DNA of 64,000 nt from Pseudoduganella violaceinigra DSM 15887 (GTDB lineage Bacteria > Pseudomonadota > Gammaproteobacteria > Burkholderiales > Burkholderiaceae_D), in assembly GCF_000425385.1 (NCBI RefSeq), contig NZ_KE384356.1, positions 1 to 64,000 of the forward strand. The letters run 5' to 3'. This document shows positions 44,519-55,023 of this stretch, in pieces. Within the stretch, counting starts at the first letter, position 1. Each line of letters starts with the position of its first letter. The translations under genes were made by a program, and so were the position numbers. The notes under the pieces were generated by a model. The model saw only the letters and a list, made by a program, of their open reading frames with translations. It did no database searches and was not told the origin of the DNA.

Positions 44519-45378
44519 AACTCAAATTCACCAAGATGCACGGCGCCGGCAATGACTTCGTGGTCATTGACGCCATCAACCAGCATATCGACTTCAGCCC
44601 GGCCCAGTGGCAGGCGCTGGCCGACCGCCGCTTCGGCGTGGGCGCCGACCAGATGCTGGTGGTGGAAAAGTCCCGCCTGCCCGGCTGCGACTTCCGCTAC
44701 CGCATCTTCAACAACGATGGCGGCGAAGTGGAACAGTGCGGCAACGGCTCGCGCGCCTTCGTCAAGTTCGTGGTCGAAAAAGGCTTGACCGCGTCGCGCC
44801 GGATCACGGTCGAGACCCTGGCCGGCGTCATTTCCCCGTGCCTGGAAGACGACGGCAGCATCACGGTCGATATGGGGGCCCCGGTGCTGGATGCGGCGCA
44901 GGTGCCGTTCGACGCCGACGGCCTGGCCGGCCAGCCGGAAGGGCGCGAAACCCTGTGGCCGCTGGTATTGGAACTGGGCGGACAGCGCGAAACGGTGCAA
45001 GTGTCGGTGGTATCGATGGGCAATCCGCACGCGGTGCAGGTGGTGGCGGATGTCGATGCCGCGCCGGTCGAGCTGATCGGCCCCCTGATCGAGCACCATC
45101 CGCGCTTCCCCAAGCGGGTCAATGCCGGCTTCATGCAGCTGCTGAACCGCAGCCATATCAAGCTGCGCGTGTTCGAACGGGGCGCCGGCGAGACGCTGGC
45201 CTGCGGCACGGGCGCCTGCGCGGCGGCGGTGGCGGGCATCCGCCGCGGCTTGCTCGATTCGCCGGTCAGCGTCGACGCGCGTGGCGGGCAGCTGTCGATT
45301 GCCTGGGCCGGCGAAGGCCAGCCGGTCTACCTGACCGGGCCGGCCGTGACCGTGTTCGAAGGCGAAATCGAAATTTAA
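44515..45378 (+). CDS. dapF: Diaminopimelate epimerase
   Basis: 287 aa. Interconverts LL- and meso-diaminopimelate for lysine and peptidoglycan. The two catalytic cysteines are in [16 protein letters not shown] and [13 protein letters not shown]; the N-terminus [17 protein letters not shown] is diagnostic. The 4-nt overlap with the acyltransferase gene is the expected arrangement in Burkholderiales. Confidence 0.97.
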   Translation: MKLKFTKMHGAGNDFVVIDAINQHIDFSPAQWQALADRRFGVGADQMLVVEKSRLPGCDFRYRIFNNDGGEVEQCGNGSRAFVKFVVEKGLTASRRITVETLAGVISPCLEDDGSITVDMGAPVLDAAQVPFDADGLAGQPEGRETLWPLVLELGGQRETVQVSVVSMGNPHAVQVVADVDAAPVELIGPLIEHHPRFPKRVNAGFMQLLNRSHIKLRVFERGAGETLACGTGACAAAVAGIRRGLLDSPVSVDARGGQLSIAWAGEGQPVYLTGPAVTVFEGEIEI

Positions 45379-45394
45379 CGCGGCCAGCCCGGCG

Positions 45395-46636
45395 TCAGGC
45401 GGCCGCCATCATGCCGGCGCCGAACCAGCTCTTGAGCCGGTACAGGCGCTGGCGGTAATTGCCTTCCAGATCCGCATCGACCTGCTCAAACAGGCGGAGG
45501 ATGCGGTCCAGCTTCTGGCGCTCGGCCGCGGTGCGCACCAGCACCAGGCGGCGCTTGCTGCGCCCGTAGCTGGCGCGGATATCCACCACCAGGCAATGGC
45601 CCTGGTCGGCCGCCGTCACATCCAAGAGCAACGCTTCGGCGCGCGTCAGCCGGAACAGGACCGCCAGCTCGATGCGCGCCGCCAGCAAGGGCTGGCTGCC
45701 CAGCAGTTCGCGCGTCAGCAGCGGCACCAGCGGCTCGGCCCAGCTGGCTGGCGGCTGCGGCGGCGCGATGCGCTCCAGGGCCTGGCGCGCCTCGGCGCTG
45801 CCCTGGGCCGCCGCCTTCTGCAGCCAGTACACGGCACGCACATCATTGTCCTCGGCTCCGCGCCGCGCGCGCCAGGCGTGGATCCCGCATTCCAGCTGCG
45901 CCGCGCTATGGCCCATGCCGGCCGCCCGTTCCAGGCAAGCCTGGGCCTCGCTCGCGCTGCGCTGCGAAAACTCGGGGCGGATATAAATACGCGACATGGC
46001 GAACCAGGCGTCGGCCAGCCCCTGCTCTCCGGCCTGCGTCAACCAGCGCAGGGCGCGTTTGAAATTGACGGTGCCATTCATCGATGCCACCCGGTCGCCT
46101 TCGCTGTTCATGCGCGCCAGGTGCAAGCCCAGCGCCAACTGGGCGTCGCGGTCGCCGCCCTGGGCCGCCAGGGTGCGCAGGCGCAGCAAATCGTCCTGGT
46201 CGGCATCCCGGTCCGCCTCCAGCGCGCGCCAGGCATCCGGCGCCCCGGCCAGGCGCGCCGCGGACGGCGCCGCCGCGCCAGACGGGGCACTGGGCGGGGC
46301 CGGCGCCGGCTCAGCAGGCAGGGGCGGATCGATGCGCCGCAGCTGCGCCAGCACGCGCACCGCCGCCGGCACGCCTTCCTGGGCAGCGCGCGCATACCAT
46401 GGCAAGGCTTGGCTGCGCACCGGCAGCGCCACTTCAAAGGGGATGTGGGCGCCGATCAGCCGCCAGGCGTCCGCCACGCCCTGCTGGGCGGCGCGGCATA
46501 GCCAATACAGGGCCGTCGGCACGTTTTGCGGCAGGCTGGCCCCGCCAAACAGGTAGAGCTTGCCCAGCGCCAGCTGGGCGGCGGCGTCTCCCGCCCGCGC
46601 TCCCCTGATAATCACCAGCTCTTCTCGATTTGCCAT
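45395..46636 (-). CDS. SEL1-like repeat protein
   Basis: 413 aa. SEL1-type repeats (AAQLALGKLYLFGGASLPQ, ALYWLCRAAQQGVADAWRLIG, ALRWLTQAGEQGLADAWFAMSRIY, AVYWLQKAAAQGSAEA) surround an alanine/proline-rich linker. The last 110 residues are a conserved-looking domain with RRLVLVRTAAERQKLDRILRLFEQV that I do not recognise. SEL1 proteins usually bind other proteins. Start chosen at the ATG at 46636 (GGATGG upstream); an in-frame start at 46732 would add 32 residues. Confidence 0.78.
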   Translation of the reverse strand: MANREELVIIRGARAGDAAAQLALGKLYLFGGASLPQNVPTALYWLCRAAQQGVADAWRLIGAHIPFEVALPVRSQALPWYARAAQEGVPAAVRVLAQLRRIDPPLPAEPAPAPPSAPSGAAAPSAARLAGAPDAWRALEADRDADQDDLLRLRTLAAQGGDRDAQLALGLHLARMNSEGDRVASMNGTVNFKRALRWLTQAGEQGLADAWFAMSRIYIRPEFSQRSASEAQACLERAAGMGHSAAQLECGIHAWRARRGAEDNDVRAVYWLQKAAAQGSAEARQALERIAPPQPPASWAEPLVPLLTRELLGSQPLLAARIELAVLFRLTRAEALLLDVTAADQGHCLVVDIRASYGRSKRRLVLVRTAAERQKLDRILRLFEQVDADLEGNYRQRLYRLKSWFGAGMMAAA

Positions 46637-46945
46637 CGATCCATCCGGTATCCAAGGAATAAGCTGCCCGTTCAGTGTAGCCGTGCCGACTTGCCTTGGC
46701 ACGCTGCCCGCGGACTTTTTGATATGTGACAAATGTGACAGGCGCGGCTTTCGCTTTCCTTACAGGGCGTCGGGCTATCTGAGCAGCCTGGCAAGCGTTT
46801 CAAAAATACAACAGGATGCCCGCGCTTTGCGCGGTTTTGACCCTTTTTCCTGCCCATAAACGACCACGCAGCGGGAAGCTGGCGCCCTCAGCACGTATGG
46901 TGAAAGCATCGCCGTCCCCGGTTTGACTCATAAAAAGGAAAACAT
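46637..46945. other. 309-bp intergenic region between SEL1 gene and porin
   Basis: No ORF here is convincing. It contains a direct repeat ATGTGACA (46724-46731 and 46733-46740) and, nearer the porin, a GC-rich hairpin followed by four T residues. The direct repeat could be a regulator site for either divergent gene. A small RNA or leader is possible. Confidence 0.5.
46820..46838 (+). terminator. Terminator-like hairpin in the porin leader
   Basis: CCGCGC-TTT-GCGCGG followed by TTTT and a further T-run after GACCC, on the plus strand 108 nt before the porin start. No plus-strand gene lies immediately upstream, so it may attenuate porin transcription or end a short RNA. Confidence 0.45.
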
Positions 46946-48043
46946 ATGAAGACATCGTTATTGGCTCTGGCCTTGCTGGGCGCTGCAAGCGGCGCTGCCT
47001 TCGCTCAGTCGTCCGTGGTCATTTACGGCACCCTCGACGCCGGCGTGACCAAGACCACCAATGCGCCGAACAGCGCCCTGTCGGAAGGCAAGCGCGATAA
47101 CAACAAGCTGGGCTTTCGCGGCGTGGAAGACCTGGGCGGCGGGCTGAAGGCCTTGTTCCACCTGGAAATCCGCTTCGAACCGGACACCGGTACCATCGAA
47201 GGCGTCAGCCGGCCCCTGTTCCAGGGCCAGAGCCGGGTCGGCCTGCAGGGCGACTTCGGCACGGTGCGCCTGGGCCGCGCCCTCACCGCGCTGCAGGAAA
47301 CCACCGGCTTGTTCGAACCCTGGTCCGGCATGCCGAACCAGGCCGGCTTCCAGACCGACCTGATGGTGGCCGGCTACCGCACCGCGACCTCAGGCAGCGG
47401 CTCCGACCCGCTCGGCCTGGCCGGCAACTCCGGCAACCGCTTTGCCAACGCGCTCTGGTACAACACCCCGGTGTTCAACGGCTTCCAGCTGAACATCAAC
47501 GTCGCCAGCAAGGAAAACAATAGCCTGCCCACGGCCATCGTCGGCCGCGGCACCGCCGCCGCGCCGCAATACCCGGCCGGCGCGCTGGCGGGCGCCTATC
47601 CTTACTCGGTCAGCGCCACCTATATGGCGCCGGGCACGCTGCCGCAGTATGCCGTGTATATCGGTACCGAGCGCAATGCCACCGAAGTGAAGTGGCATTC
47701 CGTGGGCGCCTACTTCCGCCCGGTGCCGGAACTGAAGCTGATGGCCAGCTACGGGCGCCAGGACCTGAGCCACATCCGCGCCGTCAACGACACCATCCGG
47801 GCCTGGCTGGTGGGCGCCAACTACACCGTGGGCACCGGCATGTTCCGCCTGGGCTATGGCCAGAAGGATGCGGACGGCGAAGTCAAGACCAAGGAAATCT
47901 CGGTGGGCTACGAGCACAACCTGTCGCCGCGCACCTACCTGTACCTGGACTTGTCGCAGAAGAAGATCCCGAATGCCCTCACCCCGGCGCTCTCCGATGT
48001 GAACCAGAACCACTACGCCCTCGGCATCCATCACAACTTTTGA
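46946..48043 (+). CDS. Gram-negative general porin
   Basis: 365 aa. Signal peptide MKTSLLALALLGAASGAAFA followed by QSSVVIYGTLDAGV, then an all-beta barrel with GFRGVEDLGGGLKALFHLE, SRVGLQGDFGTVRLGR and a final HNF (C-terminal Phe for BAM recognition). This is the betaproteobacterial trimeric porin type for passive diffusion of small solutes. AAAAGGAAAA precedes the ATG. A strong terminator follows. Confidence 0.95.
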   Translation: MKTSLLALALLGAASGAAFAQSSVVIYGTLDAGVTKTTNAPNSALSEGKRDNNKLGFRGVEDLGGGLKALFHLEIRFEPDTGTIEGVSRPLFQGQSRVGLQGDFGTVRLGRALTALQETTGLFEPWSGMPNQAGFQTDLMVAGYRTATSGSGSDPLGLAGNSGNRFANALWYNTPVFNGFQLNINVASKENNSLPTAIVGRGTAAAPQYPAGALAGAYPYSVSATYMAPGTLPQYAVYIGTERNATEVKWHSVGAYFRPVPELKLMASYGRQDLSHIRAVNDTIRAWLVGANYTVGTGMFRLGYGQKDADGEVKTKEISVGYEHNLSPRTYLYLDLSQKKIPNALTPALSDVNQNHYALGIHHNF

Positions 48044-48053
48044 TGGCTTGCCC

Positions 48054-48091
48054 GGCCGGAGCGGGCGGCAGCCCGCCCCGGCCATGGTTTT
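48054..48091 (+). terminator. Terminator of the porin gene
   Basis: Two-part GC stem: GGCCGG pairs with CCGGCC and GCGGGC with GCCCGC around a GGCA loop, with one A/C mismatch, followed by ATGGTTTT. It begins 10 nt past the porin stop. Confidence 0.85.
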
Positions 48092-48139
48092 CATCGGTTA
48101 AAATGTCCACGCCTGCAATATGAGATGTGACAACCGATC

Positions 48140-48811
48140 ATGACCGACACCCTGGATTCCGCAATCGTCGCGCAGTACCTGGCCGACCATCCCCACTTCT
48201 TCGAAGAACACGCCAGCCTGCTCGGCGACGTCAGGCTGTCCAGCCCGCTGACCGGCCGTGCGGTGTCGCTGCAGGAGCGCCAGATGGAAGTCATGCGCGA
48301 CAAATACCGCGCGCTGGAACTGCGCCTGTCGGACCTGAGCCGCCATGCCCAGGAAAACGCCACGATCGCCAATCGCTTCCACGGCTGGCACCAGGCCATC
48401 TTGCGCGTGCGCAACGACGCCGACCTGCCGCGCGCCGTGGTCCAAGGCTTGACCGACAGCTTCCACGTGCCGGCCGCCACCCTGCGCCTGTTCAATGTGG
48501 CGCAGGAATTCGCCGGCGAATGGTTTGCCAGCGGCGTTTCGGAAGATGCGCGCCTGTTCGCCAACAGCCTGCTGGCGCCTTACTGCGGCAGCAACAATGA
48601 TTTCGAAGCCGTGCGCTGGCTGGACGACGCGGACGAGATCAAGTCCACCGTCATCCTGCCGCTGCGCAAGCCCGGCGCCAAGGGCCCGGCCTTCGGCCTG
48701 CTGATCATGGGCTCGCCCGACCCGGAACGCTTCACCTCCCTGATGGCGACCGACTTCCTGGTCCACATCGGCGAGAGCGCCAGCGTCGCGCTGGCGCCCC
48801 TGCTGGCCTGA
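48140..48811 (+). CDS. DUF484 family protein
   Basis: 223 aa. Starts MTDTLDSAIVAQYLADHPHFFEEHASLLGDVRL, the DUF484 signature, and ends with a GAF-like segment (STVILPLRKPG...FGLLIMGSPDPERF). DUF484 genes commonly lie just before xerC, as here (gap of about 5 nt). The function is not established. Confidence 0.92.
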   Translation: MTDTLDSAIVAQYLADHPHFFEEHASLLGDVRLSSPLTGRAVSLQERQMEVMRDKYRALELRLSDLSRHAQENATIANRFHGWHQAILRVRNDADLPRAVVQGLTDSFHVPAATLRLFNVAQEFAGEWFASGVSEDARLFANSLLAPYCGSNNDFEAVRWLDDADEIKSTVILPLRKPGAKGPAFGLLIMGSPDPERFTSLMATDFLVHIGESASVALAPLLA

Positions 48812-48816
48812 ATCCC

Positions 48817-49758
48817 GTGAGCGCCGCCAAGCAGGAACAGGCCGGCGCCTACCTGGCCCACCTGGCCACGCAGCGCAAGCTGTCGGCGCATACGGTGGCG
48901 GCCTACGGCCGCGACCTGCGCGAGCTGGCCGCCCTGTCCGAGGGCAAGGACTGGAGCGCCCTGACCCACCTCGAGATCCGCCGCTACGCGGCCCAGCTGC
49001 ACAGCCGCGGCCTCGATGCGCGCAGCATCGCGCGCAAGCTGTCCGGCTGGCGCGGCTTTTTCGCCTGGCTTGGCCAGCACAGCGCCCTGGCCGCCAATCC
49101 GGTGGCCGGCGTGCGCGCGCCCAAGCGCGCCAGGAGCTTGCCCAAAGCCCTGTCGGTGGACGACGCAGTGCAGCTGGTGGCCCCGTCCGCCCCCAGCGCC
49201 GGCGCTGGCGAGCCGGCCCGCCTGTGCGACCGCGCCATGTTCGAACTGCTGTATTCGAGCGGCCTGCGGGTGTCCGAGCTGGCCGGCCTGGACCGCGAAT
49301 TCCGCAAGGCCGGCGACGGCCAGCCCGCCTCGCTGGGCTGGCTGGAGCAGGACAACGCCGAAGTGGTGGTGACCGGCAAGGGCGGCAAGATGCGCCGCGT
49401 GCCCGTCGGCAGCGCCGCCCTGGCAGCGCTGCAAGCCTGGCTGGCCGTGCGTCCCGCTGCGGCCGACGGCAGCGCCGCCCTCTTCCTCAACGAGCGCGGC
49501 AAGCGCGTCACGCCGCGCGTGGTGCAGCTGCGGCTGAAGGCGCACGGCATCCGCAGCGGCGCGCCGGTGGCGGTGCACCCGCATATGCTGCGCCACTCCT
49601 TCGCGTCGCACGTGCTGCAATCCTCGGGCGACCTGCGCGCCGTGCAGGAGATGCTGGGCCACGCCAGCATCTCCTCGACCCAGGTCTATACCGCCCTCGA
49701 TTTCCAGCACCTGGCCCTGGTCTATGACAAGGCCCACCCACGGGCTAAAATCAAATAG
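48817..49758 (+). CDS. xerC: Tyrosine recombinase XerC
   Basis: 313 aa from a GTG start. Resolves chromosome dimers at dif with XerD at the septum. Catalytic residues: Arg151 (SSGLRVSEL), Lys188 or 191 (TGKGGK), His256 and Arg259 (HPHMLRH), His282 (LGHAS) and the nucleophile Tyr291 (STQVYT). A short insertion (about 160-178) separates two core strands. The GTG follows the DUF484 stop closely, so both are one transcript. Confidence 0.95.
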   Translation: MSAAKQEQAGAYLAHLATQRKLSAHTVAAYGRDLRELAALSEGKDWSALTHLEIRRYAAQLHSRGLDARSIARKLSGWRGFFAWLGQHSALAANPVAGVRAPKRARSLPKALSVDDAVQLVAPSAPSAGAGEPARLCDRAMFELLYSSGLRVSELAGLDREFRKAGDGQPASLGWLEQDNAEVVVTGKGGKMRRVPVGSAALAALQAWLAVRPAAADGSAALFLNERGKRVTPRVVQLRLKAHGIRSGAPVAVHPHMLRHSFASHVLQSSGDLRAVQEMLGHASISSTQVYTALDFQHLALVYDKAHPRAKIK

Positions 49759-49849
49759 CCGGGATTTGATCCTGCTCAAGTTTGCCCATTTGCCAGCATT
49801 TCCAGAATTCCGGCATAATCGACCGATTCCCAATGCTACTCGCCCGACT

Positions 49850-50914
49850 ATGGCAATGATCCCGACGACTATTTTGACCGGCTTCCTCGGCGCCGGCAAA
49901 ACCACGCTGCTCAACCGCATCCTGCGCGAAGAACACGGCATGAAGATCGCCGTGATCGAAAACGAATTCGGCCAGGAGAATATCGATAACGAAATCCTGG
50001 TGCAGGAAGCGCGCGAACAAATCGTGGAAATGAATAATGGCTGCATTTGCTGCACCGTGCGCGGCGACCTGATCGTCGGCCTGAGCGATCTGGCGAAACG
50101 GCGCGCCGCCGGCGAAATCGCCTTCGACCGCGTGGTGATTGAAACCACGGGCCTGGCCAATCCCGGCCCGGTGGCGCAGACCTTCTTCATCGACGAGGAA
50201 GTAGGCGCCAACTATCTGCTCGACGCCGTGGTCACGGTGGTCGATGCGCGCCACGCCATGCAGCAGCTCGACGAGCACGAGGAAGCCCAGCGCCAGGTCG
50301 GCTTTGCCGACAAGATCCTGCTGTCCAAGACCGACCTGGTGGACGGCGCCGCCGTCGCGGCCCTCACCGCGCGCCTGAAGCGCATCAACCCGCGCGCACC
50401 GATCAGCCGTTCCGATTTCGGCCAGGCGCCGCTGGCCGAGGTGCTGGACCTGCGCGGCTTCAACCTCAACGAAAAGCTGGAAATCGACCCGGCCTTCCTG
50501 GCCGAAGACGAGCACGGGCATGCGCATTGCGGGCATGACCACGCGCCTGGCCATGTGCACGATGCACAGTGCGGCCACCACGACCACCAGCATGACCACC
50601 ATCACCCCCACCACAGCGACGATATCGCGGCCTTCGTGTTCAAAAGCGAACGACCGTTCGATCCGGCCAAACTCGACGAATTCCTGGGCGGTCTCGTTGA
50701 TGTGTACGGTCCTCGCATGTTGCGTTACAAAGGCGTATTGTGGATGCAGGGCGCCGACCGAAAAGTGGTTTTCCAGGGCGTGCACCAATTGATGGGCAGC
50801 GACCTGGGCGCCAAATGGGGTGAAAACGAGACACGGGCCAGCAAAATGGTGTTTATTGGCAAAAATCTGCCGAAAGAGATCTTTATTACTGGCCTTGAAC
50901 AATGTTTGGTATAA
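49850..50914 (+). CDS. COG0523 GTPase (CobW/zinc chaperone type)
   Basis: 354 aa. P-loop GFLGAGKT at 11-18, metal motif CICC near residues 65-68, LSKTDLVDG for guanine binding, and a histidine-rich stretch (about 222-253, HGHAHCGHDH and more) typical of zinc-handling members. The C-terminal CobW_C domain includes RMLRYKGVLWMQG. It probably inserts or traffics zinc in low-metal conditions. It lies just upstream of dksA, a recurrent neighbour of COG0523 genes. Start at the ATG at 49850 gives MAMIPTTILTG. Confidence 0.92.
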   Translation: MAMIPTTILTGFLGAGKTTLLNRILREEHGMKIAVIENEFGQENIDNEILVQEAREQIVEMNNGCICCTVRGDLIVGLSDLAKRRAAGEIAFDRVVIETTGLANPGPVAQTFFIDEEVGANYLLDAVVTVVDARHAMQQLDEHEEAQRQVGFADKILLSKTDLVDGAAVAALTARLKRINPRAPISRSDFGQAPLAEVLDLRGFNLNEKLEIDPAFLAEDEHGHAHCGHDHAPGHVHDAQCGHHDHQHDHHHPHHSDDIAAFVFKSERPFDPAKLDEFLGGLVDVYGPRMLRYKGVLWMQGADRKVVFQGVHQLMGSDLGAKWGENETRASKMVFIGKNLPKEIFITGLEQCLV

Positions 50915-50985
50915 ACTAAGGCGTTTTTTTGACGCCCCCCACGCAGAAATTTGAAAACTCCGTCGTATCGAAGGTAAGCGAAGTC

Positions 50986-51429
50986 ATGACAAAAGCAAAT
51001 AAATCGACCCCCGCCGCGGAAGTCCTGCTCACCGAAGAAGAAATTCTGAAGATGAGCGATAAAGACTATATGAACCCGGCTCAGATGGCGTTTTTCAAGA
51101 ATAAGCTGCAAACCCTTGAAAAAGAATTGCTGAAAAACGCTGGCGAAACCACCGAACACCTGCGCGAAACCGTGCTGGTGCCGGATCCCGCCGACCGCGC
51201 CACCATCGAAGAAGAGCACGCACTGGAACTGCGTACCCGCGACCGCGAACGCAAGCTGTTGAAGAAAGTGCAGCAATCGATCCAGGCAATCGACAATAAC
51301 GACTATGGTTATTGCGAAGAAACCGGCGAACCGATCGGCATTCCACGCCTGATCGCCCGTCCCACCGCGACCCTGTCGCTGGAGGCACAGCAGCGCCGCG
51401 AGCTGAAACAAAAGCTGTACGGCGACTGA
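50986..51429 (+). CDS. dksA: RNA polymerase-binding factor DksA, single-cysteine type
   Basis: 147 aa. Works with ppGpp in the secondary channel of RNA polymerase during the stringent response. Helical coiled-coil with the acidic tip DPADRATIEEEHALELRTRDR. In the zinc-finger region only Cys of YGYCEETGEP remains; the other three positions are T, S and A (ATLSLEAQQRRE), so zinc is unlikely to be bound. Start chosen at the ATG at 50986 giving MTKANKS; an in-frame TTG at 50929 is less likely. A perfect terminator follows. Confidence 0.95.
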   Translation: MTKANKSTPAAEVLLTEEEILKMSDKDYMNPAQMAFFKNKLQTLEKELLKNAGETTEHLRETVLVPDPADRATIEEEHALELRTRDRERKLLKKVQQSIQAIDNNDYGYCEETGEPIGIPRLIARPTATLSLEAQQRRELKQKLYGD

Positions 51430-51453
51430 TCCGCCACACAAAACGGGAAAAAG

Positions 51454-51480
51454 GCACGCTTAGGCGTGCTTTTTTCTTTT
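51454..51480 (+). terminator. Rho-independent terminator of dksA
   Basis: GCACGC-TTAG-GCGTGC followed by six T residues and CTTTT, 25 nt after the dksA stop. Confidence 0.95.
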
Positions 51481-51535
51481 CTTTACTCCTACGGTACGCC
51501 CTTATAATTTTCCATTGGGCTACACTAGTGATCCT

Positions 51536-52864
51536 ATGGGACTGTTCTCCATTTTTAAAAAAGGCAAGGTTGACGAAACCATCGTGCAAAACGATGGCGA
51601 CGCCGCACGCCTGGCCGCGAACAGCGAACTGGAGCGCCAGCGTGCGCAACAGTCGGACCTGCAACGCGAAATCGCCCGTGCCACTGCCATGAAGATTGAC
51701 GCCATCGAAGCAGCGATGGCGGCCGATATTTTTAACGAACCGGAACCAGCCTGGGCGCGCAAGCCGCGCCCACTGCAAGCAGCCAACGGCGCCAGCAATG
51801 ACGACGCCACCCTGCCGATGCTGGACCAGTACACCACCGAACTGCTGGGTGACGACGACATGCCGCTGGAAGCGGCGGCCGCCGAGAGCGCGCCCATCGT
51901 CGAAGAGATCGCCATCCTGTACTCGAACGGCCAGGCGGAAGTGGCCGAGCAGATGCTGCTGGGCAGCCTGCCCGACGCCGCCCAGGACCGTACTGTCTGG
52001 TGGATGCTGTTCGACCTGTACCAGGTGCTGAACCGCCAGGAATCGTTCGAGAATATCTCGATCGACTACGCCAGCCATTACGAAACCTCGCCGCCGTCCT
52101 GGATCCCGCCGGCCAGTGCCGCCAGCGCGGCGCCGGTGGCGGTGCGCGGCTATTCCGGCGTGACCCCGACCGTGGGACTGGGCGGCGTCCTGAATGCCTC
52201 GGTGGGGCCGCAGCTGGAGCGGCTCGACAGCATGGACCAGAAGCTGCCGCTGCGCCTGGACTTCTCGCGCATCAACGGGGTCGAGCCGGAGGGCTGTGCC
52301 CTGCTGCTGGCGGCGCTGAAGAAGGCCCAGGCCGGCGAGCGCGAACTGGTGGTGGTGGGCGCCGCCGAACTGGCCGAGCAGGTGCGCAACACCTTGACCA
52401 TCGGCAACCGCGACGGCGGCGAAGCGCCGTGGCTGCTCTATCTGGAGCTGCTGCACCTGCTGAACCGCGAAAAGGACTTCGAAGAATCGTCGATGGACTA
52501 TTGCGTGACGTTCGAAGTCTCGCCGCCGCCCTTCGTGCCGCCGAAAAAGGTGGCCAATGCGCCGCGCCAGGCCACGGCTGCCGCCTCCGACCGCTTCATG
52601 CTGCCGGCGGTGATCGAAGGCGACGTCACGGCGCTGCTGTCGGCCATCGACGAATACGCCGGCCAGTACCAGGCCCTGGTCTTCGACTGCGGCCGCCTGG
52701 CGCGCATGGAATTCGGGGCCGCCAGCGCCCTGCAAGCCAAGATTGCCGAGCTGGCGACCGGCGAGCGCCGCATCGAATTCCGCGACCTGAACCACCTGGT
52801 GGCGGCGTTGATGCGCCTGCTGGGCTTCGCCGAAATGGCGCGGCTGTTCCCGCACAAGTATTAA
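51536..52864 (+). CDS. STAS domain-containing protein
   Basis: 442 aa. Starts MGLFSIFKKGKVDE; a charged N-terminal region, then a tetratricopeptide-like pair of repeats around WWMLFDLYQVLNRQESFE and LLYLELLHLLNREKDFEE, and two STAS-like segments (LPLRLDFSRINGVEPEGCALLLAAL and QALVFDCGRLARMEFGAASAL). The two halves repeat each other, suggesting internal duplication. Function unknown; such genes lie before hslVU in related Burkholderiales. Confidence 0.8.
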   Translation: MGLFSIFKKGKVDETIVQNDGDAARLAANSELERQRAQQSDLQREIARATAMKIDAIEAAMAADIFNEPEPAWARKPRPLQAANGASNDDATLPMLDQYTTELLGDDDMPLEAAAAESAPIVEEIAILYSNGQAEVAEQMLLGSLPDAAQDRTVWWMLFDLYQVLNRQESFENISIDYASHYETSPPSWIPPASAASAAPVAVRGYSGVTPTVGLGGVLNASVGPQLERLDSMDQKLPLRLDFSRINGVEPEGCALLLAALKKAQAGERELVVVGAAELAEQVRNTLTIGNRDGGEAPWLLYLELLHLLNREKDFEESSMDYCVTFEVSPPPFVPPKKVANAPRQATAAASDRFMLPAVIEGDVTALLSAIDEYAGQYQALVFDCGRLARMEFGAASALQAKIAELATGERRIEFRDLNHLVAALMRLLGFAEMARLFPHKY

Positions 52865-52865
52865 G

Positions 52866-52890
52866 AAAGGGGGGATCGCCCCTTTTTCTT
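52866..52890 (+). terminator. Terminator after the STAS gene
   Basis: AAAGGGG / CCCCTTT hairpin with a 6-nt loop and a T-rich tail (TTTTTCTT), directly after the stop codon. Confidence 0.8.
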
Positions 52891-52946
52891 GAGATTTGGG
52901 GGCTGCGCCCCCAGATAGCGCGTTAATCCAATACAAAGGCATTAAC

Positions 52947-53485
52947 ATGGAACAATTTCACGGCACCACCATCCTGTGCGTGCGCCGCGGCGCCGAGGTC
53001 GCCATCGGCGGCGATGGCCAGGTCACGCTTGGCAATATCGTCATGAAAGGCACGGCGCGCAAGGTGCGCAAGCTGTACCAGAACAAGGTGCTGTGCGGCT
53101 TTGCCGGCGGCACGGCCGACGCCTTCACGCTGCTCGACCGTTTCGAAGCCAAACTGGAAAAACACCAGGGCCACCTGCTGCGCGCCTCGGTCGAGATGGC
53201 CAAGGACTGGCGCACCGACCGCGTGCTGCGCCGCCTGGAAGCCATGCTGCTGGTGGCCGACAAGGATGCCACCCTGGTCATCACCGGCAACGGCGACGTG
53301 CTGGAACCGGAAGGCGGCGTCGGCGCCATCGGCTCGGGCGGCAGCTATGCCCAGGCGGCCGCCAAGGCCCTGGTCGAAAACACCGCGCTGTCGCCCAGCG
53401 AGGTGGTGAAGAAGGCGCTGACCATCGCCGGCGAGCTGTGCATCTACACCAACCTGAACCACATCATCGAAACCCTGGACCCCGC

Positions 53486-53489
<4 letters not shown>
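52947..53489 (+). CDS. hslV: ATP-dependent protease subunit HslV
   Basis: 180 aa. Proteolytic chamber of the HslUV protease. The short prosegment MEQFHG precedes Thr7, the N-terminal nucleophile after processing (TTILCVRR). [23 protein letters not shown] and the Gly-rich [10 protein letters not shown] are typical. It overlaps hslU by 4 nt. Confidence 0.97.
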
Positions 53490-54819
<1,330 letters not shown>

Positions 54820-54820
<1 letters not shown>

Positions 54821-55023
54821 TGGCCAACAAGCAGCTGGCGACCCGGCAGAAGATGCGCATCCGCGTCGAACCCTCGCAGAACTTCGGCAAGCCGCGCAAC
54901 CCGATCGCGGCGCTGGCCAAGGCGCGCGCGGCGGGCCCGCACGACAAGCACCGCGTCACGGCCGAACGCCAGGCGGCCAAAAAGCTGATCGACCGGAAGC
55001 TCGATGGGTCCGATGAGCAATAG
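54820..55023 (+). CDS. Small basic hypothetical protein
   Basis: 67 aa, rich in Lys and Arg (MANKQLATRQKMRIRVEPSQ...). Its ATG overlaps the hslU stop (TAATG) and its end overlaps the next gene, both typical of real coupled genes. No domain is recognised; the charge would suit nucleic acid binding, but this is speculation. Confidence 0.6.

Noticed and set aside
46724..46740. CRP-like site upstream of the porin
   Set aside because: TGTGACAAATGTGACA is a direct repeat, not the TGTGA-N6-TCACA palindrome.
48817..49758. Tyrosine recombinase as an integrase marking a mobile element
   Set aside because: The neighbours (DUF484 before it), full catalytic set and lack of att-like repeats fit the housekeeping XerC.
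50920..50936. GGCGT/ACGCC inverted repeat with a T-run as terminator between the GTPase gene and dksA
   Set aside because: The T-run is inside the loop and no U-tract follows the stem; it is more likely part of the dksA leader.
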